This document shows positions 40,561 through 51,556 of a stretch of 64,000 nucleotides of DNA, in pieces; position 1 is the first letter of the stretch, and every line of letters starts with the position of its first letter. This DNA comes from Prorocentrum cordatum (taxonomy: Eukaryota; Sar; Dinophyceae; Prorocentrales; Prorocentraceae). Under the pieces are notes generated by a model. It saw only the letters and a list, made by a program, of their open reading frames with translations, made no database searches and was not told the DNA's origin. The position numbers and the translations under genes were made by a program. The stretch lies in contig CAUYUJ010016687.1 of NCBI GenBank assembly GCA_963575745.1, forward strand, positions 37,001 to 101,000. The letters run 5' to 3'.

Positions 40561-42400
40561 CTTCTCCTCGCCCTGCTTCTCCTCTGCCTCTCCTCCTCCT
40601 CCTGATCCTCCTCCTCTTCCTCCTCCTAGTCTTCTTTCTGCCTCCACCGTCGTCCGCTCCTCCCCCTCCTCCTCCTCCGCACCCCTCCTCCCCGTCCAAC
40701 GCCGCTCCCTATTCCTCATGCCCCTGACTTGCTGGCGGGGCACGCCTCCCCGTGGGGCTCACATGTGGACCTCGGGTGAACAGTCGCGCGCACGTCCCCA
40801 AGCGCGCATCACGACCTCTCTCGCATCCCCTTCGGGCTGTCGCGGATGCTCCCACTCCTCTGGCTCCTGTTTCTCCTGCTGCTGTTGCTCATCTGTGTCC
40901 TCCTCTTCCTCTCTTGCCCCTCGCCCCTTCCATTACGCCTCCCTCTCGTCCTGGCCACTCCACTGGCAGCTCTCACGTACAACATGTGGTTCCCCTCATT
41001 CTAGTCTTTCTCTCTCTCTCTCTCTGCCTCCCTCTCATCACGCACCTGGCCTACTCAATGTGCCAGCGTGGAAGCGAAAGAGACCGGGGCCGAATAGGAC
41101 GACGGGGAGGATGAGCAGGAACATGGGAAATCTTCCCCCCAGGGAAAAGACGATAGAGAGTGGGAGGGAGCAGGGTGCAGCGCAGGGAGGAGGAGGAGCA
41201 AGGAGGAGGGAGGGGGGGGGAGGGGAGGACCGAGGAGGGAGACAGTGCCCCCCCCCCTTCGGCGCGGCTCCCGCTGCGCTTCTCCGCGCCCGTCCGCACG
41301 GCGGGGGCGCTTCTGGGCTCGTCGAAGCAGAGCACGTTCGCCTGCTCGCTCTGCCTGGCCTCCGTGCCCTGTCGGCGGGCAGGGCGGCGACGACGGCGGC
41401 CGCGTGGTGCGAGGAGGAGGAGGAAGATGAGGACGATGAGGAGGCAGGAGGGGTCCCTCTGACTCTCGCTCTCGTCACCACTTTGACTGCCATTCTCGAC
41501 TTTGCATGCCCACGCTGTGTCGCCGCTGCGCCATTGCTTTGCTTCAGTCGTTGCTCCCCCTCCCCTTCTGCCCTTCTCCTCTCCTCCTCCCGTTCCTCTC
41601 TTCCCCGTCCTCTCCTCCCCTCCTCCTCTTGCATCCCGCCTCCCCACCTCCCCTTCCCCTCTTCCCCTTCCCTTTCCCTCCTCCCATTCCCCTCCTGCCC
41701 TTTCGAGGCTCAGTCGAGACTCTCTTCTACGCTCTCGGCTTTGCTCCATTCCCCATTGTCCCCTTTCCCTCCCCGCTCTCGTTCCCCGCCTCCGGCGGGT
41801 GCGCGAGCGCCTAACGTAGGCGGGGTGGAGGTTGGGGGGTCGGTGCCCCCCCCCCCCCTGGGCCGCACGCCCGTCTCCTCCGCCTTCTGCGTCCCGTGTG
41901 ATCTCGCCTCCCTCCCCTCCCCTCTCCGCCCCTCCATGTCCAGTTTGGCGGGGGCGTGCCCTGACGTCGGAACCCAGGTGGGCTCGGACGGCCATTCCCC
42001 GTGCATTGTTCGATTTCGTGCGTGTGTTCTTTCGCTAGATGATCCGAGATGCTCCTCGTTGGTCCTCGCCGAGAGAAAATGCACATGTCCGAGCGATACC
42101 AGGCCACCCGAGACCTCTTGATGGGCACGCCCCTTCTGGGGCGAGCGCGGAAGACATCACCCTTTCCCAGGCGCGCGCGCGCAGGGAGAGGAGGGGAGGA
42201 TGAGCAACATGAGGCGGATGGAGCAATTGCAGGACGGGGGGGGAAGGCAGAGGGAGGAAGAGGAGCAGTAGCCTCGTAATCCTCCTCGCTCTCCTCCTTC
42301 TCCTCCTCATCCCCCTCCTCGTCATCGTCGTCATCATCACCATTACCATCGTCACAGCCATCGTCATAGTCATCACCAACATCGCGTCAATACCACATGC
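40560..42400. other. pyrimidine-rich region with one exon-like island
   Basis: Mostly CTCCTC and CCCCTT DNA. At about 41255-41400 a repeat-free island reads on the minus strand GTEARQSEQANVLCFDEPR and SAPAVRTGAEKRSGSRAE, protein-like but unidentified. A C-run lies at 41850-41860. Confidence 0.35.
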
Positions 42401-43140
42401 TTTATTTTTCCACAATAATAGAAACCATCATCGGAACCAAGTTCAATACCATCAACATCATCACCATCCACCTTCTCTCGCTTCGCCTTTTCCTCCACTA
42501 CCTCTCGCTAGGGCTCCTCCACCTGATGGTCCCGTCTTCCTCATTCCTCCTCCTTCCCTACCTTCCGCCTCCCTGTTCCTTCGAGTAGGGCCAGCTGGGC
42601 AGGGGCTACATTCCCGGAGTGTAGGGAGGGAGGGACAGCGGACGGGAAAAGTCACAAATAATGAGGGGAAGGATGGAGTCGGAGAAGGGGCAAGCAAGCG
42701 AACGAGATAGGCGTCCAAAGGCACGAACACCCACCGTGTGAGATCCGAGGGTTGCGTGAGCAGCGGACGCGAAACCTGGGAGAATGTTGGGCACCTCAGG
42801 AAAACGGCACCTTAAAACCCCCCCAGGCTAAGACAACTCAGCCTACACATGAACCGAAAGCCCCAAGACAGGATGCCCACGAAGAGGGCGGGGTCAGGCC
42901 TGTACGGCCTAGCACCCCACCTTCTGTCAGGGATCAGGTCCACGGCTGATCCCGTCGATAGCTGGAGCCAGAGAAGGGTATGGAGTGGGGAAAGGAGGAG
43001 GAGGGAGGCACTGGGGGGGCACACGAGGAACGGTAGAGTAGGATCGTCAAGGGGGCGGTGGGGCGGAGAGGATCGGGAAGGGGGAGAAGGGAGGGAGGAA
43101 GGGAGGATGGGAAGGAGGAGAAGGAGGGATCAAGCAGAGG
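42400..43140. other. unassigned; weak plus-strand coding candidate
   Basis: A plus-strand frame at 42752-42949 reads KPPQAKTTQPTHEPKAPRQD and is Pro/Lys-rich. No family. The rest is purine- or pyrimidine-rich. Confidence 0.25.
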
Positions 43141-43149
43141 AGAAGCAAG

Positions 43150-43245
43150 GGAAGTAACGCTCTTCATGTCCGTCCTCGGGCAGGATGAGCACAAAGACTT
43201 CCACCCCGTCCGCGTCCATCAACCTGCAACGTGCCGGCGCCGCTG
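43150..43245 (-). other. exon candidate, unidentified
   Basis: The minus strand reads RCRLMDADGVEVFVLILPED and GHEERYF between a CTC tract and a GGA tract. Balanced composition; family not recognised. Confidence 0.25.
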
Positions 43246-43259
43246 CACTCCCTCCCCCT

Positions 43260-44340
43260 CCACCACTAACACCATCCCCCTCCTGCTCCCCCATCCTCGC
43301 CCCCATCCTCCTCCACCTCTTTCGCTAATCCCTCCATCGCTTCGTTCTCCCTTCCGCCTCCTCCTCCTCCTCCGCCTCCTCCGCCTTCTTCTTCTCCTCC
43401 TCCTCCTTCTTCTTCTCCTCCTCCTCCTTCTCTTTTCTTCCCCCCAGATCTGTCTATTTCTCTCTCGCTCCCTCCCCCCTCACAATTCCACCTCCACCTC
43501 CACCTCCCCCTTCCCCCTCTCTTCGTGCTCCTCCTGCTCCTCCTACTCCTCCTCCTCCTCCTCCTCCTCCTCCTCCTCCTCGTCCTCCTCGTCGCCCTCC
43601 CTCCTCTCTCACGCGTCGCCGTCGTCGTCGTCGCTCTTTTCACGCGCCGTCGTCGCTGTCGACCGAGCCCATCAGCCCGCGGCAAGCCGGAAAGGCACCG
43701 CACGTCGGCCCTGAGCGGCCCAGGCAGCCGCCCCCGACGACGCTCCCCTTGCTCGCCTCACTCCCTCCTCCCCTCTCCCTCTTCCTCCTCCTGGTTGTCC
43801 TACGTTCTTCCTCCTCGTCCTTCTCCCTCCTCCTCCTCCTCTTCCTCCTCCTGCCTATCTTGCTCCTCCTCCTCCGCCCCCTCCGCCTCCTCCTCCTCCT
43901 CCTCCTCCTCCTCCAGCTCCTCCTCCTCCTCCTCCTCCTCCTCTTCCTCCACCCGCTCATCTTTCCCCCTTCCTCTTCATCCTTCTTCCTTCGTCCTGAG
44001 GCCTCCTCCTCCCCCTCCCTCATGTTCTTCCTCCCTTGTTACTATCATCTTCTTATCCTCCTTCGCCTCCTTGTCTTATTCCTCCTCCTCCTCCTCCTCG
44101 CGCCATCCTTCTCCTGCTCATGACTCTCTTCTTTCTTTGTCTCTCTCCTCCTGCTTATGTTTCTTCTCGTATCCCTCGTCTTCCTTCTCTGCTGTCTTCC
44201 CATCTTTCCACCTGCTGATGCTTCTCCCTCCACCCACATCCATTCTGGATAACTCCCTCCCTCCCCCCACCCACCCATGTTCGCCCATCCCTTCCTGGCT
44301 CCCGCCCTCCCTCCTTCCTCACCCCTGATCCCCCCATCCT
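43260..44340. repeat. (CTC)n/(TCC)n-dominated region
   Basis: Over 1 kb of plus-strand pyrimidine repeats. One short ordinary island at about 43615-43745 carries no recognised feature. Confidence 0.85.
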
Positions 44341-44520
44341 CTTGGCGTGGGGCCACAGATCGTGATCACCGCGTCTCTCGGAGGGCCGCCCTCCGCTGCT
44401 GAAGCACTGCGCGGAAACGCTGCCCTCGCTTCAGCTCTCCGATCGGGTGGACAGCGTGCAGGCCAGTGATCACCTCTGCTTTTGCTCGCGCCGCCTTGAA
44501 TAGGAGACGACTAAGACGCC

Positions 44521-44681
44521 ATGAACATAAACTTTTGGCGCTCCGCGCGGATTTCTTGGACCTGCGCTGACCCCCCTCCCTCGCGCGCGGAGCGCGCCAC
44601 TGGCGGCGCCGGCGGTGCCGCTGGGAGGGCCCCAGCGCGGATCTAAGAAATCCGCACGGAGCGCCAAAAGTTAATGTTCAT
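44521..44681. mobile_element. 161-bp MITE-like element with ~48-bp terminal inverted repeats
   Basis: The left end ATGAACATAAACTTTTGGCG then CTCCGCGCGGATTTCTT, and the right end (read as reverse complement) ATGAACATTAACTTTTGGCG then CTCCGTGCGGATTTCTT, are nearly identical over about 48 bp (44521-44568 and 44634-44681). The 65-bp centre is GC-rich. No clear target duplication: flanks are GACGCC and TGCGTT. Confidence 0.8.
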
Positions 44682-44759
44682 TGCGTTTTTTCTTCTTCGA
44701 TTCGCTCGCGGCCGCCCCGAAACGAGGCTGCGAGACACCTGGTTCCGACGAGGCACCCG

Positions 44760-44895
44760 GGGCTGCCCGGCCTCGACGAGCTCTTGATGTGCTCGGCAGT
44801 CTACGCTCGCCTGCTGCAGGTCGGCGAGCGCGCTCACGCGGGCGGTCCCGCAACTTTAGGCGGCTCTGCGTGCCAGTCGAAGAACATCCTCCCCT
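44760..44895 (-). other. exon candidate, unidentified
   Basis: The minus strand reads MFFDWHAEPPKVAGPP (about 44890-44840) and, after one frame change, SALADLQQASVDCRAHQELV with EAGQPRVPRRNQ. Protein-like text next to the MITE and a CTC tract (44890-44980). It could be one exon with a sequencing or mutational frameshift. Confidence 0.3.
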
Positions 44896-44984
44896 CCGCC
44901 TCCTCCGCCTCCTCCGCCTCCTCCTCCTCCTCCTCCTCCTCCTTCCTCCTCCCTCCTCCTCCTCCTCCTCCTCCTCCATGTGCG

Positions 44985-45351
44985 GTCTTTTGCGCCTCCA
45001 ATGCCCCTCGAGGCCGCACTCTCTGCATCTGTGGCACAGCTCCTCTTTTATAGTGAAGGGGCTGCACAGTCTCACACCCCGTTCCAGTGCGATTTTCCGC
45101 GATGCGGATTCTCGTTGTTTGGGACCTTGGGATTCGAGTTCCGCGATGCGGATAATCGTTGTTTGGCATTTGTTGTCGTCGTCCCACCCGCAAACAAACG
45201 CGGACCCACCTGCGTCCCACTGGGCGGACCACCCACACAACTGTGACAAACGAAAAACGGCCCCTGCGTTGGGCCTGTGGTTGTTTGCAAATGCATACTT
45301 TGGAACCTCGAAGCTGCTGATGACCCTCCCGTCCCCCACACTTATCCGCAA
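44985..45351 (-). other. coding candidate with degenerate zinc knuckle
   Basis: A minus-strand frame of about 120 codons ends with LCHRCRECGLEGHWRRKRPH before a GGA tract. C-x2-C-x4-H-x4 is a retroviral-type zinc knuckle lacking its last cysteine (Arg here). The upstream part (ISSFEVPKYAFANNHRPNAG, KCQTTIIRIAELESQGPKQ) is unidentified. Partly overlaps small internal repeats (CCGCGATGCGGAT..TCGTTGTTTGG twice, about 45095-45165), which weakens the coding case. Confidence 0.3.
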
Positions 45352-45354
45352 CTG

Positions 45355-45476
45355 CGGGGGCTATGGTAAACTTTCAGCACACTACAAGCTGATGTGCGCT
45401 CTGCTTGTCCCCAACAGGGGCTATGGTATACATTCAGCACGCTCCAAGCTGATGTGCGCTCTGCTTGTCCCCAATT
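45355..45476. repeat. 61-bp tandem duplication
   Basis: Two adjacent copies: GGGGCTATGGTAAACTTTCA and GGGGCTATGGTATACATTCA, both followed by GCTGATGTGCGCTCTGCTTG. Confidence 0.9.
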
Positions 45477-45479
45477 ATG

Positions 45480-46185
45480 TGCACGGAAAATGGTCATGAC
45501 TCCTCGCACTGAGCCGTGGCCAGCCGCCGTCTGAACACTTTATGCCTTGAGAATTCGAAGCTTAAGGGGTTGACAATTGGGGGGGCCTTGTGCGCTGATA
45601 TGTTCCTGAGTTTTCCCCCATCCGTCTTCGGACGAGGGACATGGTGCAGAGCTCATTGTGCAATACTGTCAATGAGGCGGGCGCTGGCACGTTGGCTCCA
45701 CGCCGTTTACTCGCGGACCGACCCTTCAAACAGGAGGGTGCGTCGTGGAGTTTGACTTTGGATCGATGCGCGAAAAACTGCACTCGATTTCATTGGTGCC
45801 ACTGTATCACTCGAAAACAATGTAATACTACTTTCCTTTGGGGACGCTTACCGTTTGTGTGCGAACGCCATGTATTGGGTTTCTTCCCGACGTGAGCAGA
45901 CTGTCGCTCCTCGCCGTTGTCCGCAGGGGAGGCAAGCCCTGTGCGCACGACTCCCCGCGAGCACCGAAGGGAAATGGTGGCGGAGGAGAGCGCGACGATG
46001 AAACCTCGCCGCGGTTCTGTCAACGCCAACGCGCCCCCATGAAACGGGTTCACGTGGGCGGATCCCCGACGGAATGAGGCGGGGGTATGGGGAGAGACGA
46101 AACAAATATTAAAGAGAGCGCGATCCACCGCCGCTTTACTGTGGGAAAATTTCTCCCTCTTTCTCCGGACCCCTCCTCCCGAAAA
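45480..46185. other. no recognised gene
   Basis: Unique DNA without supported features; open frames lack motifs. Confidence 0.4.
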
Positions 46186-46189
46186 TCCC

Positions 46190-46535
46190 CCCCCTGCTGG
46201 ACCCCCCCCTCCCCCCCAGCCCCCCCCCCAAACCCTCCTAACCCCCCCGTCACCTCCAGAAAACCAGAGGCGGGTCAACACCGGTTCGACCCCCCCCCGT
46301 CTGGAAAACCAAAGGGGGGTCACTACCGGTTCGAGAAAAACGGGGGGGGTCACTACCAGTTTGAACGCCCCCCCCCCCCAGTCCATCATTGCAAAAGGGG
46401 GGGTGGTCACTACCAAGTTCGACCCCCCCCCTCCAGAAAACCGGGGGGGATCACTGCTGTGGTTCGAACCCCCTCCTTTCTCCAGAAAACTGCCCCCCCC
46501 CCCCCCCCACACACTCACCGCCAGCAAACGACTCC
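46190..46535. repeat. G/C-run repeat, left arm of large inverted repeat
   Basis: Units of about 40-60 bp: CCAGAAAACC, GGGGGGTCACTACC, (A)GTTCGA(A)C and a C-run. The arm ends CCGCCAGCAAACGACTCCCC. Confidence 0.85.
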
Positions 46536-46539
46536 CCGG

Positions 46540-47465
46540 TCCCCACCACCGTCTGCACCACATCCCCCACTGCGGTCCCAGCACCACTGTCCCCACCACC
46601 ACTCTCCCCACTGTTCCCACCACCGTCCCCACTGTCCCCACCAGTGCCCCCACCACTGTCGCACTGTCCCCACTGTCCCCACCACTGTTCCCACCACGGT
46701 CCCACTCTCCCCACTTTCCCCACGGTCCCAACCACTGTCCCACTGTCCCCACTGTCCCCACTGTCCCACTATCCCATTGTCCCCGCTGTCCCACTGAGCT
46801 GCCCCACTGTTCCAACCACTGTCCCCACTGTTTCCACCACTGTCCCCACTGTACCTCCGTCCCATCGTCCCACCACCGTACTCGCCACCGCCCTCACCAC
46901 CATCCCCACCACCACTGTCACCACCACTGTCCCACTGTCCCCACCACATTCCCACTGTCCCCACACCACTGTCCCCACCACCACCGTCCCCACCACTGCC
47001 CCAGAGTCCCCACCACTGTCCCACTGTCCCCACTGTTCCCACTATTGTTCCCGCTGTTCCCACCAGTGCCCCTATAAGTGTCTCACTGCCCCCACTCTCC
47101 CCACCATTGTCCCACCACGGTCCCACTCTTCCCACTCTCCCCACTGTTCCCACCACTGTCCTACTGTCCCCACCACTGTCCCCGCCACTGTCCCACTGTG
47201 CTGTCCCACTGTCCCCACTGTCCCGACCTCTGTCCCACTGTCCCTACTGTCCCCACCACTCTCCCCACTGTACTACTGTCCGACCACCGTCCTCATCACC
47301 GCCTTCACCACCAACTGTCCCACTGTCCCCACCACTGTCCTGCTATCCCCTCACCGCTGTCGCCACCACCACCGTCCCCACCACTGTCCGCACCACTGTC
47401 CCACTGTCCCCACACCACTGTCCCCACCACCACCTTCCCCACCACTGTCCCAGGAACTCCGCCAC
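46540..47465. repeat. CCCCACTGTCCCCACCA minisatellite
   Basis: About 0.9 kb of CCCACTGT and CCCCACCA units on the plus strand. It is open in several frames on both strands (long Pro/Thr/Ser or Gly/Val/Trp translations), which are not genes. Confidence 0.95.
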
Positions 47466-47484
47466 TATCCAGCTGTCCCGAAGA

Positions 47485-47705
47485 GCGGGAATCGTTTGCT
47501 GGCGGCGAGGAGGGGGGGGTTCGAACTGGTAGTGACCCCTCCCGTTTTTTTTGGGGGGGGGTCGAACTGGTAGTGACCCCCCCCTTTTCCTGATGGACTG
47601 GGGGGGGGGGTCGAACCAATAGGACCCCCCCCGCGGTTTTCGAGGGGGGGGGGGGGACGGGTTGAGAACCCCCAGCGACCCCCCCGGTTTTCCGCCAGCA
47701 GAGGT
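47485..47705. repeat. G/C-run repeat, right arm of large inverted repeat
   Basis: Begins GAATCGTTTGCTGGCGG (reverse complement of the left arm's end) and continues with GTTCGAACTGGTAGTGACCC units, the reverse complement of the left-arm unit. Confidence 0.85.
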
Positions 47706-47739
47706 AGAACATGCTCTTGCATATATTCAGATATATTCA

Positions 47740-48045
47740 GGGGCAGGGAGAGGGAGAGAGAGAGTGAGAGAAAGAGAGAGAGAGAGAGAAACAAATAATG
47801 AGAGAGAGAGAGAGATAAGGAGAGAGAGAGAGAGAGAGAGAAAGAGACAGAGAAAGAGAAGAGAGTGTGAGAGAGAGAGAGAGAGGGAGCGAGAGAGAGA
47901 GAGAGAGAGAGCGAGACATACATCGTTATTATATAAAGAGCTAGAGATATCCATCGAATTATATATACACATCAAACAAAGACACACATAAAGAGAGAGA
48001 GAGAGAGAGAGAAAGAGTGAGAGTGAGATCCGTCCTTCCTCCCTC
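47740..48045. repeat. (GA)n tracts
   Basis: GAGAGA microsatellites at 47750-47920 and 47990-48030 separated by an AT-richer piece. Confidence 0.95.
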
Positions 48046-48049
48046 CCTC

Positions 48050-49015
48050 CATCTCCGTCCTCTTCCTTATGAATAACTCTTGCCTGTCGCCCCCCCGAGA
48101 CGTGTCGGTATGGCGGGCCGGACGTTCCGCTGGAGATTTCCTCGAAAGTTATGATCCTGACGCTTAAATCTGGCAAGAGATTCGCGGATTGAGGGAACGT
48201 CGTTTTGGAACTATGGCTCTCGCCTTAGCGTTCCGCCCAAGCGTTTTAAAAAGTTTGCAAGATCCTCACGGGTGGAAATTGGGTCGTTTTCAACATGTGC
48301 CTCTTGCCTTCGAGCAGCGCACATTCGCCTTAAAGGTTTGGCAGAATTTCGCGGATGGAGTGCGGTTCCTTTTCAACATCTGGCACTCGCCTTAGCGTTG
48401 CGCGCATTCGTCTTGAAACATTGAATTTCGCGGATGGACAGCGGGTCGTGTTCAAAATGCAACTATCGCTTAGCGCCGAGCGAATGCGTTTTATAAGCTT
48501 GCAAGGACTTCGCGCATGGAGGGCGGGCCGTTTTCAAAACAGGGCTCTCGTTAATGCGCCGTGCGCATTCTGCTTCCCAGTTTGCAGGAGATTCACGGAT
48601 GGAGGGCTGTTCCTTTTCCAAATTGGCACTCTCGCCTTAGCGCCGCGCGCGTACGTGTTCAAAGCTTACAAGATCTTCACGGATGGAGGGCGGCTCCCTT
48701 TTCCGAATGTGGCTCTCGCCTCGGCGCCGCGCATTTTCGTCCAAAAACCTTACAAGAGCTTCGCTGATGGAGGGCGGGTCATTTCCCTCGACGAAGCGCC
48801 GCGCGCATTCGCCTCAGAAACATTTACAACCACATATCATATTCTTATGGTTGACGTCCCCGGAATGGTGTTTCGGCTCGATTTAGGACTGTCAGGGCGC
48901 AGCAGTCACGATGGTTTGTGGTTTGGAAGTCACAGGAACGGCCTTTTGGTACGATTCAGGATCGTGATTCGCGGCGTTGCATTTCAAGGAATGGTGTTTT
49001 GGCATGTTTGAAGAG
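48050..49015 (+). repeat. 83-bp tandem repeat family, main locus
   Basis: Starts CCTTATGAATAACTCTTGCC. Eight units follow, spaced 80-86 bp, centred on TTCACGGATGGAGGGCGGCT-like cores (48178, 48259, 48345, 48426, 48506, 48589, 48672, 48756). Each is followed by CTCTCGCCTTAGCGCCGCGC. A terminal module contains GATTCAGGATCGTGATTC (about 48953). Confidence 0.85.
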
Positions 49016-49279
49016 TCTCAGACCAGTGGCTTCCAACCGGGCACTTCCAGCCAGTGAAAGCAAGTTCTTGCTGTGAAGGGGGAACTTGGACGGACGTTTC
49101 TTTATTATTATTGTTTGTTTTTTGTTTGTTTTGTTTGCTTTTGTATTGTGTGTGTGGGGGGAAATCGGTGATGCGCCTTGTGCTTGCGCTTCTCCTCGGC
49201 CTCCTCCTCCCCCTCTCCTTCCCCAGCGGAGGAGGAGGGATGAGGCCTCCAGCGGCCCCCCAAAGCGCCCCGCACCTCC

Positions 49280-49600
49280 AGACCCTTTGACGACGAGGAC
49301 GACGACACGGAGGACGACGACGAGGACGACGACGAGGACGACGACGGCCGTCGCCTGAACGACGACAAGGAGGACGACGAGGACGACAACAAGGAGGACT
49401 ACGATAGCGACGACGAGGTCGACGACGAGGACGACGACGGCCGCCGCCTGAACGGCAGCAGCGGCACCCCCAGGCGGTTCCGCGCGGCGAGCTGCACCTA
49501 CCGCGCGCGAATCCGATCGGCGGCCGGCGATCGACGGCGCAGGCGACCCCCCGACGGCCGGCCGACGACGATCGACCGACCGACGATCGATCGATCAAGG
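49280..49600. repeat. (GAC)n tract and CGATCGACCGAC region
   Basis: GACGACGAGGAC repeats at 49285-49440, then short GATCGA/GACCGA words at about 49520-49600. Confidence 0.85.
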
Positions 49601-49639
49601 GGAAGAACGGGACGATGATGGGGTGGAGGACGGTACAGT

Positions 49640-49905
49640 CGACTCGTATCGTAAGGATGCACGATAAGGATGCAAGGGCCTTGGAAGGCCGTTTCGAAGC
49701 TCTTCGAGGGGGCGTGGCGAAGGATGGACCGAGAAAGCAAGGATGCAAGGGTACCCTTGGGAAGGGTGCCCATCCCTACTATGCGGGTTGACTGTAGATC
49801 GATCGCCGTCCACCTCGTCATCGTCCCTCTCGTCCCCCTGATGCTGCTGAAACGCAACTCCTGGTCCTCCTCTTCGGGCCCGACCTTGCCGAATCTCCTC
49901 ACACC
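49640..49905 (-). other. weak coding candidate, unidentified
   Basis: The minus strand reads RRFGKVGPEEEDQELRFSS and, further on, IVGMGTLPKGTLASLLSRS. The first piece looks exonic. No family recognised. Confidence 0.2.
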
Positions 49906-50029
49906 GTTCTCCTCGTCGTCGTGCTGCGACGGGTGCAGGGACGACGACGAAAATGGCGGCCGCGACGAGCACGGGAGCGAGGAGAGACGAGGACGACTAC
50001 GTCGCCCTCTTCATTTTCGTTTTCCTCAT

Positions 50030-50340
50030 CGTCGCCGTTCTCCTCCTCCTCCTCCTTCTCTGCCTTCTTCTTCTATAACTATCATGAGCTGTTTTTTTGT
50101 CGCCCCCTTTTTCGTCGTCGCCTTCTTGTTCGTCGTCGCCTTCTCCTTTGTCGTCGCCTTCGTCGTCGTCTTTGTCGCCGCCGCCACTGCCCTCTTCGTC
50201 GCTGCCTTCCTCCCTCTCCTTCTCCGCCTCCCCCCCCGTCTTCGCCCACGCACTCACCCTCACCGCGTACCTCGCCGTCGCCTCCGTCGCCGCCGCCATC
50301 CTCGCCGCCGTCCTCGCCGACGCCGCCCTCCCTCTCCGCC
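50030..50340. repeat. (GTC)n/(CTC)n/(GCC)n-rich stretch
   Basis: Trinucleotide-rich plus-strand pyrimidine sequence grading into GCCGTC repeats. Confidence 0.8.
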
Positions 50341-50384
50341 GCCGTCGACGCCGTCGCGGCTGTCTAGCATGGAGGGAACGGGAC

Positions 50385-50720
50385 CTGAGGGAAACTGGTC
50401 CTGGACACCAGGGTTGTCCCCCAGGGCCAGTTCTGCGTCATGGGTCGTTCTCTGACAGTCCCAGGGCCCGTTGAGGGCACCGAAACGCTTGGGCGTGGCT
50501 TCATGGGGGGGTCACAAATAGGGGGGTCAGAAAAGGTCCCCTTTCGTGCCCCTTTCGGGCCCCTCCGGACCCCCAAGGGGCTCGTTTAGGTACCGTTTGG
50601 GTACCTTTTCGGACCACCCTCGCCACCCCCCCATTTATGACCCCCCTATTACGCAACGCCCAAAACGCAGAAAACCCGGACCAAAAATCCGGACCCGTTT
50701 CCCTCAGTGACCCCTTTCCC
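50385..50720. repeat. imperfect ~330-bp inverted repeat
   Basis: Outer arms: GACCTGAGGGAAACTGGTCC on the left matches the reverse complement of GGACCCGTTTCCCTCAGTGA on the right. Inner arms: CGCTTGGGCGTGG and GGGGGGGTCACAAATAGGGG on the left pair with CCCCCATTTATGACCCCCC and CAACGCCCAAAACG on the right. Centre GGTCCCCTTTCG / GGGCCCCTCCGG is also self-complementary. Could be a decayed MITE. Confidence 0.6.
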
Positions 50721-50744
50721 TCACGGCGAGCCGTGCCCGAGGCA

Positions 50745-50860
50745 CTCCCTGCGGCCCCGGGAGGGGTCGCGCCTCGTCGGTCCACACGCGCCCCCCGAGC
50801 GAGACGCCGCACATCTCCCCGAGGGCTCGCTGGGCCGCAGACTGCCCCCCGCGGGGAAGA
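50745..50860 (-). other. exon candidate, unidentified
   Basis: The minus strand reads GGQSAAQRALGEMCGVSLGG and RVWTDEARPLPG, flanked by CT-rich sequence. Balanced composition. May belong with the pieces at 50.94-51.07, 51.56-51.66 and 53.03-53.10 kb on the same strand. Confidence 0.3.
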
Positions 50861-50939
50861 CGCGGAGAGAGAAGGAAGAGGGAGAGGGAGGACTGGGAGG
50901 ACTTGGAGGACTCGGAGGAGGAGGGGAGAAGGAGGAGGA

Positions 50940-51075
50940 TCCCGAGATCCAGATGAAGGTTGGAGGGTGAGTCCTTTACTGGACAGGGGCCTCGCCGCCG
51001 GAGCTGCAGGCCCGCCGGGCACTCGTCATTCAGGGAGGCGCTTCCCGCTGAGGGCAGACAGGCCTGTAGGGACCG
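50940..51075 (-). other. exon candidate, unidentified
   Basis: The minus strand reads SLQACLPSAGSASLNDECPA and LQLRRRGPCPVKDSPSNLHL, bounded by CTC-type tracts on both sides. No family recognised. Confidence 0.3.
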
Positions 51076-51424
51076 AAGAGGAGTTGCTATGGCCCCCGCC
51101 CTCCTCCCAATCCTGCTGCCGTTTCTCCTCCCAATCCTGCTGGCCCCTCCTCCTCCTCCTCCTCCTCCTCCTGCCCCTCCTTTGCCTGTTCCTCCCTCCC
51201 CATCACAGCATGAGAAGGGGCAACGAGAAAGAGGGCGACGAGGAGAAGAAGGAGGAGGGACGATGAGAGAAGCCGTAGCTGTGCTGGAGTAGCCGCTCAG
51301 GGCCGACTTGCAGTGCACTTTTGGCTCGACGCGGGCTGATAGGCGCGGGCGCAAGTGGTGACGCGTGAGAATGGCGACGACGGCAGTGGCGCGCGAGGAT
51401 AGAGGAGGGATGATGAGGATCAGG

Positions 51425-51540
51425 GATGAGGCGGGGAAGGAGGTGGCGGAGGAGGAGGAGGCAGAGCAAGAGAAGAAGGAGGAGAAGGAGGAGAAGAAGG
51501 AGGAGGAGGAGGCGGAGCAGGGGGAGCAACAGCAGCAAGG
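51425..51540. repeat. (GGA)n/(GAAG)n tract
   Basis: Purine-rich simple sequence. Confidence 0.9.
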
Positions 51541-51556
51541 ACGACGACGGCGACGG

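Noticed and set aside
46455-46475. GGTTCGAACCCC word resembling a tRNA T-arm
   Set aside because: It is part of the G/C-run repeat unit; no other tRNA parts are present.
46389-47573. 394-codon Pro/Thr/Ser-rich open frame, with overlapping frames on both strands
   Set aside because: It follows the CCCCACTGT minisatellite; all frames and strands are open there.
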